From positions 1 to 64,000 of the forward strand of contig JADYYK010000134.1 of NCBI GenBank assembly GCA_020853705.1: DNA of 64,000 nt. The letters are read 5' to 3'. The DNA is from Deltaproteobacteria bacterium (GTDB lineage: Bacteria; Myxococcota_A; Polyangia; Haliangiales; JADYYK01). A program made the position numbers and the translations under genes. Below are positions 33,635 through 43,046 of this stretch, piece by piece. Numbering within the stretch: position 1 is the first letter of the stretch; each line of letters begins with the position of its first letter. The notes beneath the pieces are model-generated. The model saw nothing but the letters and a program-made list of their open reading frames with translations. It ran no database searches and was not told where the DNA came from.

Positions 33635-33651
33635 AGCAGATCGCGTGCCAG
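33635..33651 (-). promoter_or_regulatory. Sigma-54 promoter of the leftward usp gene
   Basis: On the minus strand CTGGCACGCGATCTGCT: TGGCACG at -24, CTGC at -12 and exact GG-N10-GC spacing. The predicted transcription start is about 33624, leaving room for the AGGAGG ribosome site. The two CGCA-N5-TGCG sites are centred at about -63 and -93. Confidence 0.75.
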
Positions 33652-33680
33652 GTCTGATCGCCCCTGCAGCCCAGGCCCGA

Positions 33681-33723
33681 CGCAGCCCCTGCGCGACTGG
33701 CCAGCCAACCCGCACGCCTTGCG
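33681..33723. promoter_or_regulatory. Paired activator sites CGCA-N5-TGCG shared by two divergent usp promoters
   Basis: Perfect inverted repeats at 33681-33693 and 33711-33723, 30 bp apart. They sit about -63/-93 from the left promoter and -94/-64 from the right one, a symmetric arrangement expected for upstream activating sequences of a sigma-54 activator. Confidence 0.7.
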
Positions 33724-33753
33724 CGGGATCTGCCGGAGTCGCCCGCCTCCCCG

Positions 33754-33770
33754 CTGGCATGCCTGATGCT
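33754..33770 (+). promoter_or_regulatory. Sigma-54 promoter of the rightward usp gene
   Basis: CTGGCATGCCTGATGCT with GG-N10-GC. The predicted start is about 33781, so the mRNA would begin about 2 nt before ATG 33783. Confidence 0.7.
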
Positions 33771-33782
33771 CCTTGTCCCCAC

Positions 33783-34403
33783 ATGCGTGAACAAAAGGTC
33801 GTGGTGGGTATCGACTTCTCGCCGTGCTCGATGGTGGCGCTCGACGCCGCCATCGCGCAGGCGGGAGACGGTGAGCTGCACGCGCTGTGCGTGCTGGACA
33901 GCCACGGGCACCTGCCCGCGCCCCGCGCGGTGAGCAAGGACCCGGCGCTGTCGGCCTCGGAGGCCAGCGACACTCTGAGTCAGCTGGTGGCCAAGCGGCT
34001 GGAGGAGGTGGCCCGCGAAGCGGGCAAGCTGCGCGCCTTCGTTCATGTGCGCACCGGCTCGCCGGCGCGCGAGCTGGCCGAGCTGGCGGTCGACGTCGGC
34101 GCCGACATGCTGGTGGTGGGCACCCATGGCAGACGTGGCCTCGACCGGCTGTGGTCGGGCTCGGTGGCCGAGCGGGTGCTGCGCGTGGCGCCCTGCCCCG
34201 TCCTGGTGGCGACCACGCCACGGGCGCAGCGCGAGGCCACCCCGGAGCCGGAGCCCGAGCCGCCCTGTGACGACTGCAAGCAGGAGCGCCTGTCGTCGCG
34301 CGGCGAGCAGTGGTGGTGTGAGGCCCACCGCGGCCACGCCCACGCCGACCACGGCTACTCGCGCCACCTCGACTACAAGCGCACCACGCAGCCGCTGTGG
34401 TGA
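33783..34403 (+). CDS. Universal stress protein with Cys/His-rich tail
   Basis: 206 residues from ATG 33783. The Usp domain (about 1-142) opens EQKVVVGIDFSPCSMVAL and ends with MLVVGTHGRRGLDRLWSGSVAERVLRVAPCPVLV, the nucleotide-binding signature. A Glu/Pro linker leads to an unusual tail with CDDC, a later WWCEAHRGHAHADHGYSRHLDY and many His, a likely metal-binding or redox-sensitive extension. A sigma-54 promoter lies so close that the message would be essentially leaderless. Confidence 0.9.
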   Translation: MREQKVVVGIDFSPCSMVALDAAIAQAGDGELHALCVLDSHGHLPAPRAVSKDPALSASEASDTLSQLVAKRLEEVAREAGKLRAFVHVRTGSPARELAELAVDVGADMLVVGTHGRRGLDRLWSGSVAERVLRVAPCPVLVATTPRAQREATPEPEPEPPCDDCKQERLSSRGEQWWCEAHRGHAHADHGYSRHLDYKRTTQPLW

Positions 34404-34427
34404 GCGCGGCCAGGGCCCAAGCCCCCC

Positions 34428-35594
34428 TCAGCGCGTCGCGCGGCCGGGCAGCCAGATGGTGAAGCGCGCGCCCTGACCGGGCGCGGTGCGGAGATCGACC
34501 CGGCCCGCGGCGCGCTGCACCAGCGCATAGACCATGGCCAGCCCCAGGCCGGTGCCCTTCTGCCCCTTGGTGGTGAAGAACGGCTCGAACACCCGCTGCT
34601 CGACCTCGGGTGACATGCCGGGGCCGTCGTCGGCGATCTCGATGCAAGCGCCGCCGCCCTGGCTGCTGGTGCTGACCCGGATGGTGCCGCGCTCGCCCAC
34701 CGCGTCGATGGCGTTGACCACCAGGTTGACCACCGCGGTCTCCAGCTCGGGGCCATGGATGACGGCCTGCGGCGGCTGGCCCAGCGTGGTCACCAGCTTG
34801 ATCCCGGGGCGCTCCTCGAGCTGGGTGCGCACCAGGTTGGCGACGCGCTGCACCACGGCGTCGATGTCGATGGCCTCGACCTGGCGCTCGGGCTCCTGGC
34901 GGCCGAAGGTGCGCAGCCGGTCGACCACGGCGAGGCCGGTGCGCAGCGCCTCCTCCATGTCGGCCAGCACCTCGGGCGCGCGCGCGGGATCGCGGGCCAG
35001 GCGCCGGCGCAGGAGCTGCACCTGCAGCCCCAGCGGGTTCAGGATGTTCTTGAGGTCGTGCGCGATCCCGGCCGCCATCTGCCCCAGGGCGCGCAGCTTC
35101 TCCGACCGCGCCAGCGCCTCACGCGAGGCGCGCAGCTCGTCGTTGGAGCGCTCCAGCTCGGCCAGCTGCTCGGCCTTGTTGACCACGACCGCGGCCAGAT
35201 CGGCCAGCGTCTCGGCCAGCTGGCGCGCGTCGTCGCCCAGCGGCTCGGTCGCCTGGGTCAGCAGCACCAGCACCCCGTAGAGATCGCCGCCCGAGACCAT
35301 GAGCACGGTCTGCGCGTGGGTGAAGCGGCCCGGGGCCGCGGCCAGCATGCGTGGCCCCAGCGCGGAGTCGATCTCGTCGGGCTCGCAGTGGAAGCTCGAC
35401 AGCTCGGCGGGCAGGCCGTGGCCGGCCGCCAGGGCCAGCTGGCCCTGCGCGGTGACCTGCAGCACCGCCGCCGCGGGCAGCTGGAGCAGCTGGCATGCGG
35501 TTTCGGCCAGGATGGGCAGGATGGCGGCCGCGCTGCGCGCCTCCGACGCGAGCCGGGCGAACTGCAGCAGGGCTTTCAGCGTCGTCTGGGCCAA
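34428..35594 (-). CDS. GAF-domain sensor histidine kinase
   Basis: 388 residues from TTG 35594. Residues about 20-150 form a GAF-like sensor (ILPILAETACQLLQLPAAAVLQV). A short coiled coil precedes the HisKA box ALGQMAAGIAHDLKNILNPL, where His is the phosphorylation site. The ATPase domain has N-box NLVVNAIDAVGE, G1 IADDGPGM, F-box FEPFFTTK and G2 GTGLGLAMV. It is soluble, with no membrane helix, and no response regulator is adjacent. It may feed the nearby NtrC-type regulators. Confidence 0.92.
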   Translation of the reverse strand: MAQTTLKALLQFARLASEARSAAAILPILAETACQLLQLPAAAVLQVTAQGQLALAAGHGLPAELSSFHCEPDEIDSALGPRMLAAAPGRFTHAQTVLMVSGGDLYGVLVLLTQATEPLGDDARQLAETLADLAAVVVNKAEQLAELERSNDELRASREALARSEKLRALGQMAAGIAHDLKNILNPLGLQVQLLRRRLARDPARAPEVLADMEEALRTGLAVVDRLRTFGRQEPERQVEAIDIDAVVQRVANLVRTQLEERPGIKLVTTLGQPPQAVIHGPELETAVVNLVVNAIDAVGERGTIRVSTSSQGGGACIEIADDGPGMSPEVEQRVFEPFFTTKGQKGTGLGLAMVYALVQRAAGRVDLRTAPGQGARFTIWLPGRATR

Positions 35595-35603
35595 GACGAC
35601 GCG

Positions 35604-35609
35604 ATTCTA
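35604..35609 (-). promoter_or_regulatory. -10 box TAGAAT, 9 nt before TTG 35594
   Basis: On the minus strand GGC-TAGAAT, nine bases, then the TTG start of the GAF kinase. Confidence 0.45.
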
Positions 35610-35663
35610 GCCAGAGGTCCTGATCGACGTGTTAAGAATCGGCGAACAAGGGAGGCCGGGAAG

Positions 35664-36575
35664 ATGGCTGTCGACTACATGTCGCTCCTCAAGCTCGACG
35701 AGCGCGAGCTGGCGCAGCGGCGGGCGTTCTTCGAGATCACCGACGAGGACCTGGCCCGGGTCGCGAAGCTGCGCGACTTCGCCGCACGTCACGGCGACGC
35801 CATCGTGGACGACCTCTACCAGCTCATCCTGGGCCACGCCGACAGCCGCGCGTTCTTCGCCGACGAGACCATGGTGCGTCGGGTCAAGAGCATGCAGAAG
35901 CAGTACTTCCTGGGGCTGTTCGCCGGCAACTGCGACCTGCGCTACGTGCAGGATCGCCTGCGCGTCGGCGCCTCGCACGAGCGCATCGGCCTGGAGCCCA
36001 AGTGGTACCTCGGCGCCTATGGCCGCTACCTGCGCCTCTTGCTCGACCGGCTGTTCACCGACTTCCCCGCCGCCGAGGCCCAGGCCGCCTTCCGCAGCCT
36101 GTCCAAGCTGGTCGCCTTCGACACCGCGCTGGCCATGGACACCTACATCGCGGCCAACCTCGACACCGTGGCGCGCCACCAGGCCGCCATCCGCGAGCTG
36201 TCGACCCCCGTCATCCGGGTCTACGACCGCGTCCTCCTGCTGCCCCTGGTCGGCACCGTCGACACCCACCGCGCGCAGCAGATCATGGAGACCCTGCTGC
36301 TGCGCACGGTCGAGGATCAGGCCAAGGCCATCATCGTCGACATCGCTGGCGTGCCGGTGGTCGACACCAAGGTCGCCGATCACCTGCTCAAGACCACCGC
36401 CGCGGTGCGCATGCTGGGCGCCGTCACCATCATCACCGGCATCAGCGCCCAGGTCGCGCGCACCATGGTGCAGCTCGGCGTCGACCTGTCGTCGATCGAG
36501 ACCCGGGCCCGCCTGGCCGACGGCATCGAGCTGGCGCTGGCCAAGGTCGGCCGCGTCATCGCGGTGAAGGCGTGA
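35664..36575 (+). CDS. rsbR: Globin-coupled stressosome scaffold (RsbR-like)
   Basis: 303 residues from ATG 35664 with GGGAGG upstream. The N-terminal about 165 residues are a globin-sensor (protoglobin-like) domain: the proximal haem ligand is predicted to be His105 in RVGASHERIGLEPKWYLGAY. The C-terminal STAS domain (about 185-300) keeps the two phosphoacceptor positions of RsbR proteins by eye: Thr235 in VVDTKVADHL and Thr267 in AQVARTMVQLG. It should bind haem and sense O2 or another gas, and build the stressosome with RsbS. First gene of the rsbR-S-T-X operon; its TGA overlaps the GTG of rsbS. Confidence 0.92.
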   Translation: MAVDYMSLLKLDERELAQRRAFFEITDEDLARVAKLRDFAARHGDAIVDDLYQLILGHADSRAFFADETMVRRVKSMQKQYFLGLFAGNCDLRYVQDRLRVGASHERIGLEPKWYLGAYGRYLRLLLDRLFTDFPAAEAQAAFRSLSKLVAFDTALAMDTYIAANLDTVARHQAAIRELSTPVIRVYDRVLLLPLVGTVDTHRAQQIMETLLLRTVEDQAKAIIVDIAGVPVVDTKVADHLLKTTAAVRMLGAVTIITGISAQVARTMVQLGVDLSSIETRARLADGIELALAKVGRVIAVKA

Positions 36576-36961
36576 CGGCCAGCGTGACGGCTGGCGGGAA
36601 GCCGCGCAGCGCCATCCCGGTCCTGCGCGTCGGCGACACCCTGCTGGTGACGGTCCAGATCGAGCTGCACGACGCCGTCGCCGATGCCTTCCAGGAAGAT
36701 CTGCTGGTGACCATCGAGAAGACCGGCGCGCGCGGCCTCATCATCGACATCACCGGCCTCGACATGGTCGACAGCTACGTGGCGCGCGTGCTGGCCGACA
36801 CCGGCCGCATGGCGCGCCTGATGGGCACCGACACCGTGCTGGTGGGCATGCGACCCGAGGTCGCCGCCACGCTGGTGCGCATGGGCTACGGCATGGAGGG
36901 CGTGCGCACCGCCCTCAACGTCGACGAAGGCCTGGGCCTTCTGCACACCCTGCAGGGCTGA
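36572..36961 (+). CDS. rsbS: Stressosome STAS protein (RsbS-like)
   Basis: 129 residues from GTG 36572, overlapping the rsbR stop as GTGA. Single STAS domain: PVLRVGDTLLVTVQIELHD, then ARGLIIDITGLDMVDSYVARVLADTGRMARLMG with Ser68 at the RsbS phosphorylation site (DMVDS). Together with RsbR it forms the stressosome core that sequesters the RsbT kinase. Confidence 0.92.
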   Translation: MTASVTAGGKPRSAIPVLRVGDTLLVTVQIELHDAVADAFQEDLLVTIEKTGARGLIIDITGLDMVDSYVARVLADTGRMARLMGTDTVLVGMRPEVAATLVRMGYGMEGVRTALNVDEGLGLLHTLQG

Positions 36962-36968
36962 CCACGCG

Positions 36969-37400
36969 ATGACGACGCAGGTCATGGCCCAGCGCGAGCT
37001 CCAGATCAGGTGCGAGGACGACATCGTCCTGGTGCGCCAGGCGGTGCGCGTGATGGCCCAGCAGCTGGGCTTCGACGCCTTCGCGACCGCCGCGGTGACC
37101 ACGGCGGCCTCCGAGCTGGCGCGCAACGTGTGGACCCACGCCGGGGGCGGCAGCGCGCTGCTGGAGGAGATCCGCCTGGCCGGGCGGCGCGGCGTGCGCA
37201 TGCACTTCCGCGACCAGGGTCCCGGCATCGCCGACCTCGGCCGCGCGCTGGCGGGTGGCTTCAGCACCGCGCGCTCGCTGGGGCTGGGGCTGTCGGGCAG
37301 CAAGCGGCTGGTCGATGAGTTCAACGTCGAGTCAACGGTGGGCAAGGGCACCGTGGTCGTGGTGGCCAAATGGGCGCGCTTCTCGTCCACGACTGGCTAG
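36969..37400 (+). CDS. rsbT: Switch kinase RsbT-like (anti-sigma-type HATPase)
   Basis: 143 residues, 7 bp after rsbS. GHKL fold: N-box ASELARNVWTHAGGG, G1 FRDQGPGIADL and G2 SLGLGLSGSKRL. RsbT phosphorylates RsbR and RsbS, is released from the stressosome and activates a downstream partner. No RsbU-type phosphatase was found nearby, so its output here is not evident; the adjacent fused phosphatase or the globin kinase are candidates. Confidence 0.92.
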   Translation: MTTQVMAQRELQIRCEDDIVLVRQAVRVMAQQLGFDAFATAAVTTAASELARNVWTHAGGGSALLEEIRLAGRRGVRMHFRDQGPGIADLGRALAGGFSTARSLGLGLSGSKRLVDEFNVESTVGKGTVVVVAKWARFSSTTG

Positions 37401-38395
37401 CCGACGCCGTCTCGCAGGCCGTGGTCGATGAGGCCTCGGTGTCACAGCTGCGCGAGGAGGTGCGCCGGGTGTCCACCGGGCGCCTCGACGCGACCACCAC
37501 CGAGCAGCTGGTCACCGCGGCCAGCGAGCTCGGCATGAACCAGCTCGTCCATGCCGGCGGCGGGCGCGCGGCGGTGCTGCCCATCGAGCGCGCCGGCGTG
37601 GTCGGTGTCGAGGTCATCGCCGCCGATGCCGGCCCCGGCATCCAGGCGCCCACCGCGGCGCTGCGCGGCGAGGTCGGCGCGCACACCAAGGGGCTGGGCG
37701 CTGGGCTGTCGGCGGTGCTGCGCCTGTGCCAGGAGGTCGACTTCGACGTGCGCCAGGGTGAGGGCACCTGCGTCTGGGCACGCAGCTACGCCAGCGCGCT
37801 GCCGCGCAGCGAGGTCGCCATCCTGGGTCGCCCGCACCCACACGAGCGCGTCAGCGGCGACCACGCCGCCTTCGCGCGCCTCGGCGACCGCCTGGTCCTC
37901 GCGGTCATCGACGGCCTCGGCCACGGGCCGGCGGCGCGGGACGCCTCGGATCGCGCCGCGCGCCTGGTGCGCCAGGACGCCCGGCTGGCCCCGGCGGAGC
38001 TGCTGCGCCGCTGTGACGAGGCGCTGCGCCCGACCCGGGGTGCCGCCATGTCGGTGTTCGAGCTCGACCTCGGGGCCGCGGCGCCGAGCGCGGTGCACGC
38101 CGGCGCCGGCAACGTCGCCGCCCACCTGTACCAGGGCCGCGTCGCCACCCGTTTCGGCAGCGTGGCCCGGGTCATCGGTGGCCGCCCGCACAGCACCCCC
38201 CTGCGCGAGGAGCGCGCGACGCTGGAGCCCAGCCATGTGGTGGTGCTGTTCAGCGACGGGGTGTCGACCCGGCTCGATCTCGCGGCCGAGACCAAGCTGC
38301 GGTTGCAGCCACCGCTGCTCATCGCCGACCGTCTGATGGAGCACTACGGCCAGCACACCGACGACGCCCTGATCCTGGTCGCGCGCCACGGCTGA
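37370..38395 (+). CDS. Fused RsbT-like HATPase and RsbX/SpoIIE-type PP2C phosphatase
   Basis: 341 residues, starting inside the end of rsbT (31-bp overlap). The N-terminal half repeats a GHKL pattern (TAASELGMNQLVHAGGG, AADAGPGIQAP, KGLGAGLSAV). The C-terminal half is a PP2C-type phosphatase with GDHAAFARLGDRLVLAVIDGLGHG (metal-binding Asp), AGNVAAHLY and VVLFSDGVSTR. By position it is RsbX, which resets stressosome phosphorylation, but the extra kinase-like domain is unusual. Confidence 0.88.
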   Translation: MGALLVHDWLADAVSQAVVDEASVSQLREEVRRVSTGRLDATTTEQLVTAASELGMNQLVHAGGGRAAVLPIERAGVVGVEVIAADAGPGIQAPTAALRGEVGAHTKGLGAGLSAVLRLCQEVDFDVRQGEGTCVWARSYASALPRSEVAILGRPHPHERVSGDHAAFARLGDRLVLAVIDGLGHGPAARDASDRAARLVRQDARLAPAELLRRCDEALRPTRGAAMSVFELDLGAAAPSAVHAGAGNVAAHLYQGRVATRFGSVARVIGGRPHSTPLREERATLEPSHVVVLFSDGVSTRLDLAAETKLRLQPPLLIADRLMEHYGQHTDDALILVARHG

Positions 38396-38452
38396 GCGCC
38401 CTCGGCTGCGACCTGGTGCCTGACCGCGGGTCTTCAGGAGTTGCATGCTTCG

Positions 38453-38507
38453 CGCAGGAAATGCGCAGTTTCCGGGCGCCGAGGTCACGCGCTGCGCAAA
38501 CTTCGCG
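38453..38507. promoter_or_regulatory. Activator sites before the globin kinase gene
   Basis: CGCA-GGAAA-TGCG at 38453-38465 is perfect and centred about -95 from the predicted start. A weaker copy GTCA-N5-TGCG (38484-38496) is centred at -64. A further one-mismatch copy CGCA-N5-CGCG occupies 38495-38507. Confidence 0.55.
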
Positions 38508-38526
38508 CTGTTGGGCCGAGTTCCGG

Positions 38527-38543
38527 TTGGCACCGCACCTGCA
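38527..38543 (+). promoter_or_regulatory. Sigma-54 promoter of the globin kinase gene
   Basis: TTGGCACCGCACCTGCA: perfect TGGCAC at -24, CTGCA at -12, GG-N10-GC spacing. The predicted start is about 38554, 13 nt before ATG 38567. This separates the kinase gene from the stressosome operon. Confidence 0.75.
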
Positions 38544-38566
38544 CCAGCTGCCCGGATGGCGGTGTT

Positions 38567-40147
38567 ATGGTGAAGCGGTTGGAGACCCTGTTCGCAGAGC
38601 TCAAGCGCTACGTCCGGTTCGATGAGGCCGACGGCGCCGCGCTGCGCGGGCTGGCGCCGCGGATCCGGCCGCACTACAAGCGCATCGTCGACGCCTTCTA
38701 CCAGCGCCTGTCGGAGCACGAGGCCGCGCGCCGCGTCTTCACCGGCCCCGAGCAGGTCGAGCGCCTCAAGCAGACCCTGACCACCTGGCTCGACGAGATG
38801 CTGAACGGGCCCTGGGACGAGGACTACTACGCGCGCCGCTCGCGCATCGGGCGCATGCACGTGCGCGTCGGTCTGCCACAGCGCTACATGTTCACCGCCA
38901 TGGAGCACATCCGTGGCGAGCTCCTGGAGCTGGCGCTGGCCGGCAGCGGCGACGATCCCGAGGGCGCCCGCCGCAGCGCCCGCGCGCTGGGCAAGGTCAC
39001 CGATCTCGAGCTGACCATCATGCTGGAGACCTACGGCGAGGCCTTCATCAGCCAGATCCAGGCCGCCGAGCGCCAGGAGAAGGGCGAGCTGGTGGCCCGC
39101 CTGGCGGTGACCGAGGCGCGCTACCAGCAGATCGTCGAGAAGTCCGAGGCCCTGATCGCGACCGCCGACGCCCACGGCCGCACCCTGCTGTGGAACGCGC
39201 GCTGCGAGCAGCTGACCGGATGCCCGCGCGAGCAGGCCCTGGGGCGCGACCTGTTCGAGCTGGTGGTGCCGGAGTCGGCCCGAAAGACGGTGCGCGCGCA
39301 CCTGGCCGAGGTGCTGTCGAGCGGCCGCCCGGCACACTTCGAGGAGGATCTGCCGGGGCCGCGCGCCTGTCGCGTGCGCTGGCACCTGACCACGCTGCCC
39401 AGCGGCGCCGAGCCGCTGCTGTGTCTGATGGGCCTCGACGTCACCGGCGAGCTGGAGCTGACCGAGCGCACTCACCGCTCCGAGCGGCTGGCCTCGCTGG
39501 GCACGCTGGCGGCCGGCCTGGCCCACGAGATCAGGAATCCCCTCAACGCCGCGGTGCTGCAGCTGGCCGTGGTGCAGCGCCGCCTGGCGCGCAGCGAGGG
39601 CGCCGACGTGCCCGCCGCCAAGGCCGCCGCCGAGGTGGTGGCCGCCGAGATGGCGCGCCTGGCCGCGCTGGTGCAGGAGTTCCTGCAGTTCGCCCGGCCG
39701 CAGCCGCTGCGCCTGGCCGAGACCGACGTCGCCGCGCTGGCCTCGTCGGTGGTCGCGCTGCTGGCGCCCGAGGCCAGCTCACGCGGGGTGGCGCTGACCT
39801 TGAAGGCCGACGCCGGAGCGCTGGCCAACCTCGACGCCGAGCGCTTCAAGCAGGTCCTCATCAACCTGGTGCGCAACGCCATCGAGGCCGTCGACACCGG
39901 CGGCTCGGTCGAGGTCCGCGTCGCCGGGCAGGGCCGCAAGGTCACCGTCGAGGTCGAGGACGACGGCCCCGGGGTGCCCACCGACTCGCCCATCTTCGAG
40001 CCCTTCTTCACCACCAAGGAGGGCGGCACCGGCCTCGGGCTGTCGATCGTGCACCGCATCGTGACCGACCACGGCGGCCACATCGGGGTCAGCAGCCAGC
40101 CCGGGCGCACCACCTTCTCGGTCGCCCTGCTGGCCCGCGCCGTCTGA
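38567..40147 (+). CDS. Globin-PAS sensor histidine kinase
   Basis: 526 residues from ATG 38567. Residues 1-165 are a globin-sensor domain with predicted proximal His98 in [21 protein letters not shown] coiled coil leads to a PAS domain (about 185-300: [22 protein letters not shown]). The HisKA has His320 in [17 protein letters not shown]. The ATPase core has [30 protein letters not shown] and [10 protein letters not shown] soluble haem-based gas sensor, it most likely phosphorylates the NtrC-type regulator encoded next. Confidence 0.93.
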   Translation: MVKRLETLFAELKRYVRFDEADGAALRGLAPRIRPHYKRIVDAFYQRLSEHEAARRVFTGPEQVERLKQTLTTWLDEMLNGPWDEDYYARRSRIGRMHVRVGLPQRYMFTAMEHIRGELLELALAGSGDDPEGARRSARALGKVTDLELTIMLETYGEAFISQIQAAERQEKGELVARLAVTEARYQQIVEKSEALIATADAHGRTLLWNARCEQLTGCPREQALGRDLFELVVPESARKTVRAHLAEVLSSGRPAHFEEDLPGPRACRVRWHLTTLPSGAEPLLCLMGLDVTGELELTERTHRSERLASLGTLAAGLAHEIRNPLNAAVLQLAVVQRRLARSEGADVPAAKAAAEVVAAEMARLAALVQEFLQFARPQPLRLAETDVAALASSVVALLAPEASSRGVALTLKADAGALANLDAERFKQVLINLVRNAIEAVDTGGSVEVRVAGQGRKVTVEVEDDGPGVPTDSPIFEPFFTTKEGGTGLGLSIVHRIVTDHGGHIGVSSQPGRTTFSVALLARAV

Positions 40148-40153
40148 AGCTCG

Positions 40154-40208
40154 CGCAACTGCTTCGCGCGCAGATTGCGTGGTGGAGCAGCCTCACGCAG
40201 CTCTTGCG
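40154..40208. promoter_or_regulatory. Activator sites before the NtrC-type regulator gene
   Basis: CGCA-GCTCT-TGCG (40196-40208, perfect, about -63), CGCG-CAGAT-TGCG (40167-40179, one mismatch, about -92) and CGCA-ACTGC-TTCG (40154-40166, one mismatch). This suggests autoregulation. Confidence 0.6.
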
Positions 40209-40237
40209 CGATCCCGGGCCCGGGAGCCAGCCCCAGG

Positions 40238-40254
40238 CTGGCATGGCTTTCGCT
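40238..40254 (+). promoter_or_regulatory. Sigma-54 promoter of the NtrC-type regulator gene
   Basis: CTGGCATGGCTTTCGCT, GG-N10-GC. The predicted start is about 40265, 2 nt before ATG 40267. It differs from consensus by TGGCAT for TGGCAC and TCGC for TTGC. Confidence 0.65.
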
Positions 40255-40266
40255 TTACGCACGGGC

Positions 40267-41643
<1,377 letters not shown>

Positions 41644-41659
41644 AGCGCGGAGCCCAGCC

Positions 41660-43036
41660 ATGAGCGTCGCCGCCGTCGCCCCCGCTGCCTTTGTGCCCCT
41701 GGCCCCGCTCGACGAGGCCCGGGTCAGGCAGCTCGACATGCCAGGTCCGCGCTACACCAGCTACCCCACGGTGCCGGTGTGGACGCCGAATTTCGGCGCC
41801 GAGGCCCACGCACGCGCCCTGGCCAACGCTGGCAAGACCCCGCTGTCGCTGTACGTGCACATCCCGTTCTGCGAGCGCCTGTGCAGCTACTGCGGCTGCA
41901 ACGTCGTGGTCTCCCATGATCGCGGCCGCGCCGGGCGCTACCTCGAGCTGGTCAAGCGCGAGCTCGAGCTGGTGGCCCAGCACCTGGGCTCGCCGCGCAC
42001 CCTGACCCGCATCCACCTCGGCGGCGGCACCCCGACCTTCCTCGACGAGAGCCAGCTCGAGCAGCTGTGGTCGGCCATCACCGCGGTGTTCTCGGTCGAG
42101 CGCGACGCCGAGCTGGCCATCGAGATCGATCCGGTGGTGACCCGGCGCGAGCAGCTGGCCCTGCTGCACGGCCTGGGCTGGAACCGGCTGTCGATGGGCG
42201 TGCAGGACTTCGACCCCCGGGTGCAGGACGCGGTGCAGCGCTTCCAGAGCGTCGCGGACACCCGCGCCATGGTCGACTGTGCGCGCGCGCTGGGCTGGGG
42301 CAGCGTCAACTTCGACCTCATCTATGGCCTGCCGCGGCAGACCCCGGAGTCGTGGCGGCGCACCATCGACCAGGTCATCGAGCTCGGCCCCGATCGCATC
42401 GCGGCCTTCTCGTTCGCCTACCTGCCCGCGCTGCGCAAGCAGCAGCGCCGCCTGCCGCAGGCCGACCTGCCGCTGGGCGCCGCCAAGCTGGAGCTGTTTC
42501 GCATCGCCTACCAGCGCCTGACCGAGGCCGGCTACGTGCCCATCGGCATGGACCACTTCGCGCGCCCCGACGACGAGCTGGCGCGGGCCCAGGCCGCGGG
42601 CACGCTGTGGCGCGACTTCCAGGGCTACACCACGCGCCGCGACGCCGACACCGTCGCCGTCGGCGTGACCGGCATCAGCCGCGTCGGCGGCGCCTTCGCG
42701 CAGAACGTCAAGTCGCTGACCGACTACCGCGTCGCCATCGAGCTCGGCCAGCTGCCCACCGAGCGCGGCCACGTGCTCAGCGCCGACGACCGCGAGCGCG
42801 GCGACGTCATCACCGAGCTGATGTGCAACTTCGCCCTCGAGCTGACCCCCGAGCGCCGGGCCCGCTTCGCGCCCGAGCTGGCGCGCCTCGAGCAGCACGC
42901 CGCCGACGGCCTGTGCGAGATCGGCGCCTACCGGCTCGAGGTCACGCCGCTCGGCCGCATGTTCGTGCGCAACCTGGCCATGGTGTTCGACGCCTACCTG
43001 GAGCCAGGCAAGGGCGCCTTCTCGCGAACTGTGTAG
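41660..43036 (+). CDS. hemN: Oxygen-independent coproporphyrinogen III oxidase
   Basis: 458 residues. Radical-SAM enzyme of haem synthesis converting coproporphyrinogen III to protoporphyrinogen IX without O2. The signature PGPRYTSYPT leads to the cluster motif CERLCSYCGC (CxxxCxxC plus the extra HemN Cys). Then come HLGGGTPTFL, LSMGVQDFDPRVQ and the HemN C-terminal domain. It lies in one operon with the sigma-54 regulator (16-bp gap). Supply of haem under low O2 fits the 64-haem operon nearby. Confidence 0.96.
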   Translation: MSVAAVAPAAFVPLAPLDEARVRQLDMPGPRYTSYPTVPVWTPNFGAEAHARALANAGKTPLSLYVHIPFCERLCSYCGCNVVVSHDRGRAGRYLELVKRELELVAQHLGSPRTLTRIHLGGGTPTFLDESQLEQLWSAITAVFSVERDAELAIEIDPVVTRREQLALLHGLGWNRLSMGVQDFDPRVQDAVQRFQSVADTRAMVDCARALGWGSVNFDLIYGLPRQTPESWRRTIDQVIELGPDRIAAFSFAYLPALRKQQRRLPQADLPLGAAKLELFRIAYQRLTEAGYVPIGMDHFARPDDELARAQAAGTLWRDFQGYTTRRDADTVAVGVTGISRVGGAFAQNVKSLTDYRVAIELGQLPTERGHVLSADDRERGDVITELMCNFALELTPERRARFAPELARLEQHAADGLCEIGAYRLEVTPLGRMFVRNLAMVFDAYLEPGKGAFSRTV

Positions 43037-43046
43037 CGCCAGGCGC

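Noticed and set aside
39190-40266. Upstream extension of the NtrC-type regulator frame across the kinase gene
   Set aside because: The extension is an out-of-frame reading of the histidine kinase; the receiver domain begins only at 40267.
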